From assembly GCA_964057225.1 (NCBI GenBank), contig OZ059894.1, positions 23,156,476-23,220,475 of the forward strand: DNA of 64,000 nt, read 5' to 3'. Position numbers and translations under genes: made by a program. This document shows positions 35,951 through 51,020 of the stretch, in pieces. Position 1 is the stretch's first letter, and every line of letters starts with the position of its first letter. This DNA is from Auanema rhodensis. Its lineage: Eukaryota; Nematoda; Chromadorea; Rhabditida; Rhabditidae. The notes below the pieces were generated by a model that saw only the letters and a list, made by a program, of their open reading frames with translations, ran no database searches and had not been told where the DNA came from.

Positions 35951-38754
35951 TATTGATATTGGTTCATGGTAACCATGACTTTGAAATTTACGTGAACTTT
36001 AATTTATGCTAATTAAATGTACACGTGATGTGCACTTGGTATGTAACTCGCTTCACGTGAAAGATAAAATGATGCGGTTTTCAAAATTAGATTCCCCATG
36101 TCCATATTAGTCTAAAAACAGATTTTTATTGATATTGGTTTATGGTAACCATGTCTTTGAAATTTACGTGAACTTTAATTTATGCTAATTAAATGTACAC
36201 GTGATGTGCACTTGGTATGTAACTCGCTTCACGTGAAAGATAAAATGATGCGGTTTTCAAAATTAGATTCTTCATGTCCATATTAGTCTAAAAACAAATT
36301 TTTATTGATATTGGTTCATGGTAACCATGACTTTGAAATTTACGTGAACTTTAATTTATGCTAATTAAATGTACACGTGATGTGCACTTGGTATGTAACT
36401 CGCTTCACGTGAAAGATTAAGAGATGCGGTTTTCAAAATTAGATTCCCCATGTCCATATTAGTCTAAAAACAAATTTTTATTGATATTGGTTCATGGTAA
36501 CCATGACTTTGAAATTTACGTGAACTTTAATTTATGCTAATTAAATGTACACGTGATGTGCACTTGGTATGTAACTCGCTTCAAGTGAAAGATAAAGAGA
36601 TGCGGTTTTCAAAATTAGATTCCCCATGTCCATATTAGTCTAAAAACAAATTTTTATTGATATTGGTGCATGGTAACCATGACTTTGAAATTTACGTGAA
36701 CTTTAATTTATGCTAATTAAATGTACACGTGATGTGCACTTGGTATGTAACTCGCTTCACGTGAAAGATAAGGAGATGCGGTTTTCAAAATTAGATTCTC
36801 CATGTCCATATTAGTCTAAAAACAGATTTTTATTGATATTGGTTTATGGTAACCATGTCTTTGAAATTTACGTGAACTTTAATTTATGCTAATTAAATGT
36901 ACACGTGATGTGCACTTGGTATGTAACTCGCTTCACGTGAAAGATAAGGAGATGCGGTTTTCAAAATTAGATTCCCCATGTCCATATTAGTCTAAAAACA
37001 GATTTTTATTGATATTGGTGCATGGTAACCATGACTTTGAAATTTACGTGAACTTTAATTTATGCTAATTAAATGTACACGTGATGTGCACTTGGTATGT
37101 AACTCGCTTCACGTGAAAGATAAAATGATGCGGTTTTCAAAATTAGATTCCCCATGTCCATATTAGTCTAAAAACAGATTTTTATTGATATTGGTGCATG
37201 GTAACCATGACTTTGAAATTTACGTGAACTTTAATTTATGCTAATTAAATGTACACGTGGAGTGCACTTGGTATGTAACTCGCTTCACGTGAAAGATAAA
37301 GAGATGCGGTTTTCAAAATTAGATTCCCCATGTCCATATTAGTCTAAAAACAAATTTTTATTGATATTGGTTCATGGTAACCATGACTTTGAAATTTACG
37401 TGAACTTTAATTTATGCTAATTAAATGTACACGTGATGTGCACTTGGTATGTAACTCGCTTCACGTGAAAGATAAAATGATGCGGTTTTCAAAATTAGAT
37501 TCCCCATGTCCATATTAGTCTAAAAACAGATTTTTATTGATATTGGTTTATGGTAACCATGTCTTTGAAATTTACGTGAACTTTAATTTATGCTAATTAA
37601 ATGTACACGTGATGTGCACTTGGTATGTAACTCGCTTCACGTGAAAGATAAAATGATGCGGTTTTCAAAATTAGATTCTTCATGTCCATATTAGTCTAAA
37701 AACAAATTTTTATTGATATTGGTTCATGGTAACCATGACTTTGAAATTTACGTGAACTTTAATTTATGCTAATTAAATGTACACGTGATGTGCACTTGGT
37801 ATGTAACTCGCTTCACGTGAAAGATTAAGAGATGCGGTTTTCAAAATTAGATTCCCCATGTCCATATTAGTCTAAAAACAAATTTTTATTGATATTGGTT
37901 CATGGTAACCATGACTTTGAAATTTACGTGAACTTTAATTTATGCTAATTAAATGTACACGTGATGTGCACTTGGTATGTAACTCGCTTCACGTGAAAGA
38001 TAAAGAGATGCGGTTTTCAAAATTAGATTCCCCATGTCCATATTAGTCTAAAAACAAATTTTTATTGATATTGGTGCATGGTAACCATGACTTTGAAATT
38101 TACGTGAACTTTAATTTATGCTAATTAAATGTACACGTGATGTGCACTTGGTATGTAACTCGCTTCACGTGAAAGATAAGGAGATGCGGTTTTCAAAATT
38201 AGATTCCCCATGTCCATATTAGTCTAAAAACAGATTTTTATTGATATTGGTTTATGGTAACCATGTCTTTGAAATTTACGTGAACTTTAATTTATGCTAA
38301 TTAAATGTACACGTGATGTGCACTTGGTATGTAACTCGCTTCACGTGAAAGATAAGGAGATGCGGTTTTCAAAATTAGATTCCCCATGTCCATATTAGTC
38401 TAAAAACAGATTTTTATTGATATTGGTGCATGGTAACCATGACTTTGAAATTTACGTGAACTTTAATTTATGCTAATTAAATGTACACGTGATGTGCACT
38501 TGGTATGTAACTCGCTTCACGTGAAAGATAAAATGATGCGGTTTTCAAAATTAGATTCCCCATGTCCATATTAGTCTAAAAACAGATTTTTATTGATATT
38601 GGTTTATGGTAACCATGTCTTTGAAATTTACGTGAACTTTAATTTATGCTAATTAAATGTACACGTGATGTGCACTTGGTATGTAACTCGCTTCACGTGA
38701 AAGATAAAATGATGCGGTTTTCAAAATTAGATTCTTCATGTCCATATTAGTCTA
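35951..38754 (+). repeat. 8-monomer HOR (1408 bp), about two copies
   Basis: Markers recur at +1408: GATTCTTCATG (36267/37675), AAGATTAAGAG (about 36415/37823) and pairs of GATAAGGAG monomers (36767 and 36943 versus 38175 and 38351). The monomers alternate AACAAATT and AACAGATT types with GGTTTATGG/ACCATGTC. The 8-monomer register equals that of the neighbouring blocks although the variants differ. Confidence 0.78.
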
Positions 38755-41700
38755 AAAACAAATTTTTATTGATATTGGTTCATGGTAACCATGACTTTGA
38801 AATTTACGTGAACTTTAATTTATGCTAATTAAATGTACACGTGATGTGCACTTGGTATGTAACTCGCTTCACGTGAAAGATAAAGAGATGCCGTTTTCAA
38901 AATTAGATTCCCCATGTTCATATTAGTCTAAAAACAAATTTTTATTGATATTGGTTCATGGTAACCATGACTTTGAAATTTACGTGAACTTTAATTTATG
39001 CTAATTAAATGTACACGTGATGTGCACTTGGTATGTAACTCGCTTCACGTGAAAGATAAGGAGATGCGGTTTTCAAAATTAGATTCCCCATGTCCATATT
39101 AGTCTAAAAACAGATTTTTATTGATATTGGTTTATGGTAACCATGTCTTTGAAATTTACGTGAACTTTAATTTATGCTAATTAAATGTACACGTGATGTG
39201 CACTTGGTATGTAACTCGCTTCACGTGAAAGATAAAATGATGCGGTTTTCAAAATTAGATTCTTCATGTCCATATTAGTCTAAAAACAAATTTTTATTGA
39301 TATTGGTTCATGGTAACCATGACTTTGAAATTTACGTGAACTTTAATTTATGCTAATTAAATGTACACGTGATGTGCACTTGGTATGTAACTCGCTTCAC
39401 GTGAAAGATTAAGAGATGCGGTTTTCAAAATTAGATTCCCCATGTCCATATTAGTCTAAAAACAAATTTTTATTGATATTGGTTCATGGTAACCATGACT
39501 TTGAAATTTACGTGAACTTTAATTTATGCTAATTAAATGTACACGTGATGTGCACTTGGTATGTAACTCGCTTCACGTGAAAGATAAGGAGATGCGGTTT
39601 TCAAAATTAGATTCCCCATGTCCATATTAGTCTAAAAACAGATTTTTATTGATATTGGTTCATGGTAACCATGTCTTTGAAATTTACGTGAACTTTAATT
39701 TATGCTAATTAAATGTACACGTGATGTGCACTTGGTATGTAACTCGCTTCACGTGAAAGATAAAGAGATGCCGTTTTCAAAATTAGATTCCCCATGTCCA
39801 TATTAGTCTAAAAACAAATTTTTATTGATATTGGTGCATGGTAACCATGACTTTGAAATTTACGTGAACTTTAATTTATGCTAATTAAATGTACACGTGA
39901 TGTGCACTTGGTATGTAACTCGCTTCACGTGAAAGATAAAGAGATGCGGTTTTCAAAATTAGATTCCCCATGTCCATATTAGTTTAAAAACAAATTTTTA
40001 TTGATATTGGTTCATGGTAACCATGTCTTTGAAATTTACGTGAACTTTAATTTATGCTAATTAAATGTACACGTGATGTGCACTTGGTATGTAACTCGCT
40101 TCACGTGAAAGATAAAGAGATGCGGTTTTCAAAATTAGATTCCCCATGTCCATATTAGTCTAAAAACAGATTTTTATTGATATTGGTTCATGGTAACCAT
40201 GACTTTGAAATTTACGTGAACTTTAATTTATGCTAATTAAATGTACACGTGATGTGCACTTGGTATGTAACTCGCTTCACGTGAAAGATAAAGAGATGCG
40301 GTTTTCAAAATTAGATTCCCCTTGTCCATATTAGGCTAAAAACAGATTTTTATTGATATTGGTTCATGGTAACCATGACTTTGAAATTTACTTGAACTTT
40401 AATTTATGCTAATTAAATGTACACGTGATGTGCACTTGGTATGTAACTCGCTTCACGTGAAAGATAAAGAGATGCGGTTTCCAAAATTAGATTCCCCATG
40501 TCCATATTAGTCTAAAAACAGATTTTTATTGATATTGGTTCATGGTAACCATGACTTTGAAATTTACGTGAACTTTAATTTATGCTAATTAAATGTACAC
40601 GTGATGTGCACTTGGTATGTAACTCGCTTCACGTGAAAGGTAAAGAGATGCGGTTTTCAAAATTAGATTCCCCATGTCCATATTAGTCTAAAAACAGATT
40701 TTTATTGATATTGGTTCATGGTAACCATGACTTTGAAATTTACGTGAACTTTAATTTATGCTAATTAAATGTACACGTGATGTGCACTTGGTATGTAACT
40801 CGCTTCACGTGAAAGGTAAAGAGATGCGGTTTTCAAAATTAGATTCCCCATGTCCATATTAGTCTAAAAACAGATTTTTATTGATATTGGTTCATGGTAA
40901 CCATGACTTTGAAATTTACGTGAACTTTAATTTATGCTAATTAAATGTACACGTGATGTGCACTTGGTATGTAACTCGCTTCACGTGAAAGATAAGGAGA
41001 TGCGGTTTTCAAAATTAGATTCCCCATGTCCATATTAGTCTAAAAACAGATTTTTATTGATATTGGTTCATGGTAACCATGTCTTTGAAATTTACGTGAA
41101 CTTTAATTTATGCTAATTAAATGTACACGTGATGTGCACTTGGTATGTAACTCGCTTCACGTGAACGATAAAGAGATGCCGTTTTCAAAATTAGATTCCC
41201 CATGTCCATATTAGTCTAAAAACAAATTTTTATTGATATTGGTGCATGGTAACCATGACTTTGAAATTTACGTGAACTTTAATTTATGCTAATTAAATGT
41301 ACACGTGATGTGCACTTGGTATGTAACTCGCTTCACGTGAAAGATAAAGAGATGCGGTTTTCAAAATTAGATTCCCCATGTCCATATTAGTTTAAAAACA
41401 AATTTTTATTGATATTGGTTCATGGTAACCATGTCTTTGAAATTTACGTGAACTTTAATTTATGCTAATTAAATGTACACGTGATGTGCACTTGGTATGT
41501 AACTCGCTTCACGTGAAAGATAAAGAGATGCGGTTTTCAAAATTAGATTCCCCATGTCCATATTAGTCTAAAAACAGATTTTTATTGATATTGGTTCATG
41601 GTAACCATGACTTTGAAATTTACGTGAACTTTAATTTATGCTAATTAAATGTACACGTGATGTGCACTTGGTATGTAACTCGCTTCACGTGAAAGATAAA

Positions 41701-43150
41701 GAGATGCGGTTTTCAAAATTAGATTCCCCTTGTCCATATTAGGCTAAAAACAGATTTTTATTGATATTGGTTCATGGTAACCATGACTTTGAAATTTACT
41801 TGAACTTTAATTTATGCTAATTAAATGTACACGTGATGTGCACTTGGTATGTAACTCGCTTCACGTGAAAGATAAAGAGATGCGGTTTCCAAAATTAGAT
41901 TCCCCATGTCCATATTAGTCTAAAAACAGATTTTTATTGATATTGGTTCATGGTAACCATGACTTTGAAATTTACGTGAACTTTAATTTATGCTAATTAA
42001 ATGTACACGTGATGTGCACTTGGTATGTAACTCGCTTCACGTGAAAGGTAAAGAGATGCGGTTTTCAAAATTAGATTCCCCATGTCCATATTAGTCTAAA
42101 AACAGATTTTTATTGATATTGGTTCATGGTAACCATGACTTTGAAATTTACGTGAACTTTAATTTATGCTAATTAAATGTACACGTGATGTGCACTTGGT
42201 ATGTAACTCGCTTCACGTGAAAGGTAAAGAGATGCGGTTTTCAAAATTAGATTCCCCATGTCCATATTAGTCTAAAAACAGATTTTTATTGATATTGGTT
42301 CATGGTAACCATGACTTTGAAATTTACGTGAACTTTAATTTATGCTAATTAAATGTACACGTGATGTGCACTTGGTATGTAACTCGCTTCACGTGAAAGA
42401 TAAAGAGATGCGGTTTTCAAAATTAGATTCCCCATGTCCATATTAGTCTAAAAACAGATTTTTATTGATATTGGTTCATGGTAACCATGACTTTGAAATT
42501 TACGTGAACTTTAATTTATGCTAATTAAATGTACACGTGATGTGCACTTGGTATGTAACTCGCTTCACGTGAAAGATAAAGAGATGCGGTTTTCAAAATT
42601 AGATTCCCCTTGTCCATATTAGTCTTAAAACAGATTTTTATTGATATTGGTTCATGGTAACCATGACTTTGAAATTTACGTGAACTTTAATTTATGCTAA
42701 TTAAATGTACACGTGATGTGCACTTGGTATGTAATTCGCTTCACGTGAAAGATAAAGAGATGCGGTTTCCAAAATTAGATTCCCCATGTCCATATTAGTC
42801 TAAAAACAGATTTTTATTGATATTGGTTCATGGTAACCATGACTTTGAAATTTACGTGAACTTTAATTTATGCTAATTAAATGTACACGTGATGTGCACT
42901 TGGTATGTAACTCGCTTCACGTGAAAGATAAAGAGATGCGGTTTCCAAAATTAGATTCCCCATTTCCATATTAGTCTAAAAACAAATTTTTATTGATATT
43001 GGTTCATGGTAACCATGACTTTCAAATTTACGTGAACTTTAATTTATGCTAATTAAATGTACACGTGGAGTGCACTTGGTATGTAACTCGCTTCACGTGA
43101 AAGATAAAGAGATGCGGTTTTCAAAATTAGATTCCCCATGTCCATATTAG
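38755..43150 (+). repeat. Long duplicated segment, copy 2 (8-monomer HOR)
   Basis: This is the second copy of the 30.7-35.95 kb segment. Here the 8-monomer HOR is regular: about 39583-40990 and 40991-42398, with CCCTTGTCC/TTAGGCTAAA at 40321 and 41729, and AAAGGTAAAG at 40639, 40815, 42047 and 42223. The 4-monomer duplication of copy 1 is absent. It ends at the ACACGTGGAGTGC monomer near 43062. Private changes include GTGAACGATAAAG (41162). Confidence 0.78.
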
Positions 43151-46100
43151 TCTAAAAACAAATTTTTATTGATATTGGTTCATGGTAACCATGACTTTGA
43201 AATTTACGTGAACTTTAATTTATGCTAATTAAATGTACACGTGATGTGCACTTGGTATGTAACTCGCTTCACGTGAAAGATAAAGAGATGCGGTTTTCAA
43301 AATTAGATTCCCCATGTCCATATTAGTCTAAAAACAAATTTTTATTGATATTGGTTTATGGTAACCATGTCTTTGAAATTTACGTGAACTTTAATTTATG
43401 CTAATTAAATGTACACGTGATGTGCACTTGGTATGTAACTCGCTTCACGTGAAAGATAAAGAGATGCGGTTTTCAAAATTAGATTCCCCATGTCCATATT
43501 AGTCTAAAAACAGATTTTTATTGATATTGGTTTATGGTAACCATGTCTTTGAAATTTACGTGAACTTTAATTTATGCTAATTAAATGTACACGTGATGTG
43601 CACTTGGTATGTAACTCGCTTCACGTGAAAGATAAAATGATGCGGTTTTCAAAATTAGATTCTTCATGTCCATATTAGTCTAAAAACAAATTTTTATTGA
43701 TATTGGTTCATGGTAACCATGACTTTGAAATTTACGTGAACTTTAATTTATGCTAATTAAATGTACACGTGATGTGCACTTGGTATGTAACTCGCTTCAC
43801 GTGAAAGATTAAGAGATGCGGTTTTCAAAATTAGATTCCCCATGTCCATATTAGTCTAAAAACAAATTTTTATTGATATTGGTTCATGGTAACCATGACT
43901 TTGAAATTTACGTGAACTTTAATTTATGCTAATTAAATGTACACGTGATGTGCACTTGGTATGTAACTCGCTTCACGTGAAAGATAAAGAGATGCGGTTT
44001 TCAAAATTAGATTCCCCATGTCCATATTAGTCTAAAAACAAATTTTTATTGATATTGGTGCATGGTAACCATGACTTTGAAATTTACGTGAACTTTAATT
44101 TATGCTAATTAAATGTACACGTGATGTGCACTTGGTATGTAACTCGCTTCACGTAAAAGATAAAGAGATGCGGTTTTCAAAATTAGATTCCCCATGTCCG
44201 TATTAGTCTAAAAACAAATTTTTATTGATATTGGTGCATGGTAACCATGACTTTGAAATTTACGTGAACTTTAATTTATGCTAATTAAATGTACACGTGA
44301 TGTGCACTTGGTATGTAACTCGCTTCACGTGAAAGATAAAGAGATGCGGTTTCCAAAATTAGATTCCCCATGTCCATATTATTCTAAAAACAGATTTTTT
44401 TGATATTGGTTCATGGTAACCATGACTTTGAAATTTACGTGAACTTTAATTTATGCTAATTAAATGTACACGTGATGTGCACTTGGTATGTAACTCGCTT
44501 CACGTGAAAGATAAAGAGATGCGGTTTTCAAAATTAGATTCCCCATGTCCATATTAGTCTAAAAACAGATTTTTATTGATATTGGTTTATGGTAACCATG
44601 TCTTTGAAATTTACGTGAACTTTAATTTATGCTAATTAAATGTACACGTGATGTGCACTTGGTATGTAACTCGCTTCACGTGAAAGATAAAATGATGCGG
44701 TTTTCAAAATTAGATTCTTCATGTCCATATTAGTCTAAAAACATATTTTTATTGATATTGGTTCATGGTAACCATGACTTTGAAATTTACGTGAACTTTA
44801 ATTTATGCTAATTAAATGTACACGTGATGTGCACTTGGTATGTAACTCGCTTCACGTGAAAGATAAAGAGATGCGGTTTTCAAAATTAGATTCCCCATGT
44901 CCATATTAGTCTAAAAACAAATTTTTATTGATATTGGTTCATGGTAACCATGACTTTGAAATTTACGTGAACTTTAATTTATGCTAATTAAATGTACACG
45001 TGATGTGCACTTGGTATGTAACTCGCTTCACGTGAAAGATAAAGAGATGCGGTTTTCAAAATTAGATTCCCCATGTCCATATTAGTCTAAAAACAGATTT
45101 TTATTGATATTGGTTCATGGTAACCATGACTTTGAAATTTACGTGAACTTTAATTTATGCTAATTAAATGTACACGTGATGTGCACTTGGTATGTAACTC
45201 GCTTCACGTGAAAGATAAAGAGATGCGGTTTTCAAAATTAGATTCCCCTTGTCCATATTAGTCTTAAAACAGATTTTTATTGATATTGGTTCATGGTAAC
45301 CATGACTTTGAAATTTACGTGAACTTTAATTTATGCTAATTAAATGTACACGTGGAGTGCACTTGGTATGTAACTCGCTTCACGTGAAAGATAAAGAGAT
45401 GCGGTTTTCAAAATTAGATTCCCCATTTCCATATTAGTCTAAAAACAAATTTTTGATGATATTGGTTCATGGTAACCATGACTTTCAAATTTACGTGAAC
45501 TTTAATTTATGCTAATTAAATGTACACGTGATGTGCACTTGGTATGTAACTCGCTTCACGTGAAAGATAAAATGATGCGGTTTTCAAAATTAGATTCCCC
45601 ATGTCCATATTAGTCTAAAAACAAATTTTTATTGATATTGGTTCATGGTAACCATGACTTTGAAATTTACGTGAACTTTAATTTATGCTAATTAAATGTA
45701 CACGTGATGTGCACTTGGTATGTAACTCGCTTCACGTGAAAGATAAAATGATGCGGTTTTCAAAATTAGATTCTTCATGTCCATATTAGTCTAAAAACAG
45801 ATTTTTATTGATATTGGTTTATGGTAACCATGTCTTTGAAATTTACGTGAACTTTAATTTATGCTAATTAAATGTACACGTGATGTGCACTTGGTATGTA
45901 ACTCGCTTCACGTGAAAGATAAAATGATGCGGTTTTCAAAATTAGATTCTTCATGTCCATATTAGTCTAAAAACAAATTTTTATTGATATTGGTTCATGG
46001 TAACCATGACTTTGAAATTTACGTGAACTTTAATTTATGCTAATTAAATGTACACGTGATGTGCACTTGGTATGTAACTCGCTTCACGTGAAAGATTAAG

Positions 46101-47500
46101 AGATGCGGTTTTCAAAATTAGATTCCCCATGTCCATATTAGTCTAAAAACAAATTTTTATTGATATTGGTTCATGGTAACCATGACTTTGAAATTTACGT
46201 GAACTTTAATTTATGCTAATTAAATGTACACGTGATGTGCACTTGGTATGTAACTCGCTTCACGTGAAAGATAAAGAGATGCGGTTTTCAAAATTAGATT
46301 CCCCATGTCCATATTAGTCTAAAAACAAATTTTTATTGATATTGGTGCATGGTAACCATGACTTTGAAATTTACGTGAACTTTAATTTATGCTAATTAAA
46401 TGTACACGTGATGTGCACTTGGTATGTAACTCGCTTCACGTGAAAGATAAAGAGATGCGGTTTTCAAAATTAGATTCCCCATTTCCATATTAGTCTAAAA
46501 ACAAATTTTTGATGATATTGGTTCATGGTAACCATGACTTTGAAATTTACGTGAACTTTAATTTATGCTAATTAAATGTACACGTGATGTGCACTTGGTA
46601 TGTAACTCGCTTCACGTGAAAGATAAAGAGATGCGGTTTCCAAAATTAGATTCCCCATGTCCATATTATTCTAAAAACAGATTTTTTTGATATTGGTTCA
46701 TGGTAACCATGACTTTGAAATTTACGTGAACTTTAATTTATGCTAATTAAATGTACACGTGATGTGCACTTGGTATGTAACTCGCTTCACGTGAAAGATA
46801 AAATGATGCGGTTTTCAAAATTAGATTCTTCATGTCCATATTAGTCTAAAAACAGATTTTTATTGATATTGGTTTATGGTAACCATGTCTTTGAAATTTA
46901 CGTGAACTTTAATTTATGCTAATTAAATGTACACGTGATGTGCACTTGGTATGTAACTCGCTTCACGTGAAAGATAAAATGATGCGGTTTTCAAAATTAG
47001 ATTCTTCATGTCCATATTAGTCTAAAAACAAATTTTTATTGATATTGGTTTATGGTAACCATGTCTTTGAAATTTACGTTAACTTTAATTTATGCTAATT
47101 AAATGTACACGTGATGTGCACTTGGTATGTAACTCGCTTCACGTGAAAGATAAAATGATGCGGTTTTCAAAATTAGATTCTTCATGTCCATATTAGTCTA
47201 AAAACAAATTTTTATTGATATTGGTTCATGGTAACCATGACTTTGAAATTTACGTGAACTTTAATTTATGCTAATTAAATGTACACGTGATGTGCACTTG
47301 GTATGTAACTCGCTTCACGTGAAAGATAAAGAGATGCGGTTTTCAAAATTAGATTCCCCATGTCCATATTAGTCTAAAAACAAATTTTTATTGATATTGG
47401 TGCATGGTAACCATGACTTTGAAATTTACGTTAACTTTAATTTATGCTAATTAAATGTACACGTGATGTGCACTTGGTATGTAACTCGCTTCACGTGAAA
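43151..47500 (+). repeat. Mosaic satellite block, 13-monomer spacing
   Basis: Parts recur at 2287 bp, 13 monomers less one base: GATTCTTCATG (43659/45946), AAGATTAAGAG, and ATTATTCTAAAAAC with a one-base deletion in the T run (44381/46668). Other variants belong to neighbouring blocks: TTAGTCTTAAAAC (45261) matches 35400 and 42620, and TTTTTGATGATATT (about 45444, 46504) reappears at 50544. ACGTTAACTTT begins at 47077. The order is scrambled enough that I assign no single HOR. Confidence 0.7.
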
Positions 47501-50500
47501 GATAAAATGATGCGGTTTTCAAAATTAGATTCCCCATGTCCGTATTAGTCTAAAAACAAATTTTTATTGATATTGGTGCATGGTAACCATGACTTTGAAA
47601 TTTACGTGAACTTTAATTTATGCTAATTAAATGTACACGTGATGTGCACTTGGTATGTAACTCGCTTCACGTGAAAGATAAAGAGATGCGGTTTCCAAAA
47701 TTAGATTCCCCATGTCCATATTATTCTAAAAACAGATTTTTTTGATATTGGTTCATGGTAACCATGACTTTGAAATTTACGTGAACTTTAATTTATGCTA
47801 ATTAAATGTACACGTGATGTGCACTTGGTATGTAACTCGCTTCACGTGAAAGATAAAGAGATGCAATTTTCAAAATTAGATTCCCCATGTCCATATTAGT
47901 CTAAAAACAAATTTTTATTGATATTGGTTCATGGTAACCATGACTTTGAAATTTACGTGAACTTTAATTTATGCTAATTAAATGTACACGTGATGTGCAC
48001 TTGGTATGTAACTCGCTTCACGTGAAAGATAAGGAGATGCGGTTTTCAAAATTAGATTCCCCATGTCCATATTAGTCTAAAAACAGATTTTTATTGATAT
48101 TGGTTTATGGTAACCATGTCTTTGAAATTTACGTTAACTTTAATTTATGCTAATTAAATGTACACGTGATGTGCACTTGGTATGTAACTCGCTTCACGTG
48201 AAAGATAAAATGATGCGGTTTTCAAAATTAGATTCTTCATGTCCATATTAGTCTAAAAACAAATTTTTATTGATATTGGTTCATGGTAACCATGACTTTG
48301 AAATTTACGTGAACTTTAATTTATGCTAATTAAATGTACACGTGATGTGCACTTGGTATGTAACTCGCTTCACGTGAAAGATAAGGAGATGCGGTTTTCA
48401 AAATTAGATTCCCCATGTCCATATTAGTCTAAAAACAGATTTTTATTGATATTGGTTTATGGTAACCATCTCTTTGAAATTTACGTTAACTTTAATTTAT
48501 GCTAATTAAATGTACACGTGATGTGCACTTGGTATGTAACTCGCTTCACGTGAAAGATAAAATGATGCGGTTTTCAAAATTAGATTCTTCATGTCCATAT
48601 TAGTCTAAAAACAAATTTTTATTGATATTGGTTCATGGTAACCATGACTTTGAAATTTAAGTGAACTTTAATTTATGCTAATTAAATGTACACGTGATGT
48701 GCACTTGGTATGTAACTCGCTTCACGTGAAAGATAAAGAGATGCGGTTTTCAAAATTAGATTCCCCATGTCCATATTAGTCTAAAAACAAATTTTTATTG
48801 ATATTGGTTCATGGTAACCATGACTTTGAAACTTACGTGAACTCTAATTTATGCTAATTAAATGTACACGTGATGTGCACTTGGTATGTAACTCGCTTCA
48901 CGTGAAAAATAAAGAGATGCGGTTTTCAAAATTAGATTCCCCATGTCCATATTAGTCTAAAAACAAATTTTTATTGATATTGGTTCATTGTAACCATGTC
49001 TTTGAAATTTACGTGAACTTTAATTTATGCTAATTAAATGTACACGTGATGTGCACTTGGTATGTAACTCGCTTCACGTGAAAGATAAAGAGATGCGGTT
49101 TTCAAAATTAGATTCCCCATGTCCATATTAGTCTAAAAACAAATTTTTATTGATATTGGTGCATGGTAACCATGACTTTGAAATTTACGTGAACTTTAAT
49201 TTATGCTAATTAAATGTACACGTGATGTGCACTTGGTATGTAACTCGCTTCACGTGAAAGATAAAAAGATGCGGTTTTCAAAATTAGATTTCCCATGTCC
49301 ATATTAGTCTAAAAACATATTTTTATTGATATTGGTTCATGGTAACCATGACTTTGAAATTTACGTGAACTTTAATTTATGCTAATTAAATGTACACGTG
49401 ATGTGCACTTGGTATGTAACTCGCTTCACGTGAAAGATAAAGAGATGCGGTTTTCAAAATTAGATTTCCCATGTCCATATTAGTCTAAAAACAAATTTTT
49501 ATTGATATTGGTTCATGGTAACCATGACTTTGAAATTTACCTGAACTTTAATTTATGCTAATTAAATGTACACGTGATGTGCACTTGGTATGTAACTCGC
49601 TTCACTTGAAAGATAAAGAGATGCGGTTTTCAAAATTAGATTCCCCATGTCCATATTAGTCTAAAAACATATTTTTATTGATATTGGTTCATGGTAACCA
49701 TGACTTTGAAATTTACGTGAACTTTAATTTATGCTAATTAAATGTACACGTGATGTGCACTTGGTATGTAACTCGCTTCACGTGAAAGATAAAGAGATGT
49801 GGTTTTCAAAATTAGATTCCCCATGTCCATATTAGTCTAAAAACAAATTTTTATTGATATTGGTTCATGGTAACCATGACTTTGAAATTTACGTGAACTT
49901 TAATTTATGCTAATTAAATGTACACGTGATGTGCACTTGGTATGTAACTCGCTTCACGTGAAAGATAAAGAGATGTGGTTTTCAAAATTAGATTCCCCAT
50001 GTCCATATTAGTCTAAAAACAAATTTTTATTGATATTGGTTCATGGTAACCATGACTTTGAAATTTACGTGAACTTTAATTTATGCTAATTAAATGTACA
50101 CGTGATGTGCACTTGGTATGTAACTCGCTTCACGTGAAAGATAAAATGATGCGGTTTTCAAAATTAGATTCCCCATGTCCATATTAGTCTAAAAACAAAT
50201 TTTTATTGATATTGGTTCATGGTAACCATGACTTTGAAATTTACGTGAACTTTAATTTATGCTAATTAAATGTACACGTGATGTGCACTTGGTATGTAAC
50301 TCGCTTCACGTGAAAGATAAAATGATGCGGTTTTCAAAATTAGATTCTTCATGTCCATATTAGTCTAAAAACAGATTTTTATTGATATTGGTTTATGGTA
50401 ACCATGTCTTTGAAATTTACGTGAACTTTAATTTATGCTAATTAAATGTACACGTGATGTGCACTTGGTATGTAACTCGCTTCACGTGAAAGATAAAGAG

Positions 50501-51020
50501 ATGCGGTTTTCAAAATTAGATTCCCCATTTCCATATTAGTCTAAAAACAAATTTTTGATGATATTGGTTCATGGTAACCATGACTTTCAAATTTACGTGA
50601 ACTTTAATTTATGCTAATTAAATGTACACGTGATGTGCACTTGGTATGTAACTCGCTTCACGTGAAAGATAAAATGATGCGGTTTTCAAAATTAGATTCC
50701 CCATGTCCATATTAGTCTAAAAACAAATTTTTATTGATATTGGTTCATGGTAACCATGACTTTGAAATTTACGTGAACTTTAATTTATGCTAATTAAATG
50801 TACACGTGATGTGCACTTGGTATGTAACTCGCTTCACGTGAAAGATAAAATGATGCGGTTTTCAAAATTAGATTCTTCATGTCCATATTAGTCTAAAAAC
50901 AAATTTTTATTGATATTGGTTCATGGTAACCATGACTTTGAAATTTACGTGAACTTTAATTTATGCTAATTAAATGTACACGTGATGTGCACTTGGTATG
51001 TAACTCGCTTCACGTAAAAG
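47501..51020 (+). repeat. 20-monomer HOR (3519 bp), copy 1
   Basis: Marks in order: TGTCCGTATTAG (about 47537), ATTATTCTAAAAAC with the 175-bp monomer (47723), GATGCAATTTTC (47862, private), two ACGTTAAC monomers, TTTAAGTGAAC, GAAACTTACGTGAACTCTAA, GAAAAATAAAG, CATTGTAACC (48986), GATTTCCC, TTTACCTGAAC with TTCACTTGAAAG, AACATATTTTT and two GATGTGGTTTTC monomers. The 20-monomer spacing includes one 175-bp monomer. Its last part (about 50.49-50.93 kb) differs from copy 2. Confidence 0.82.
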
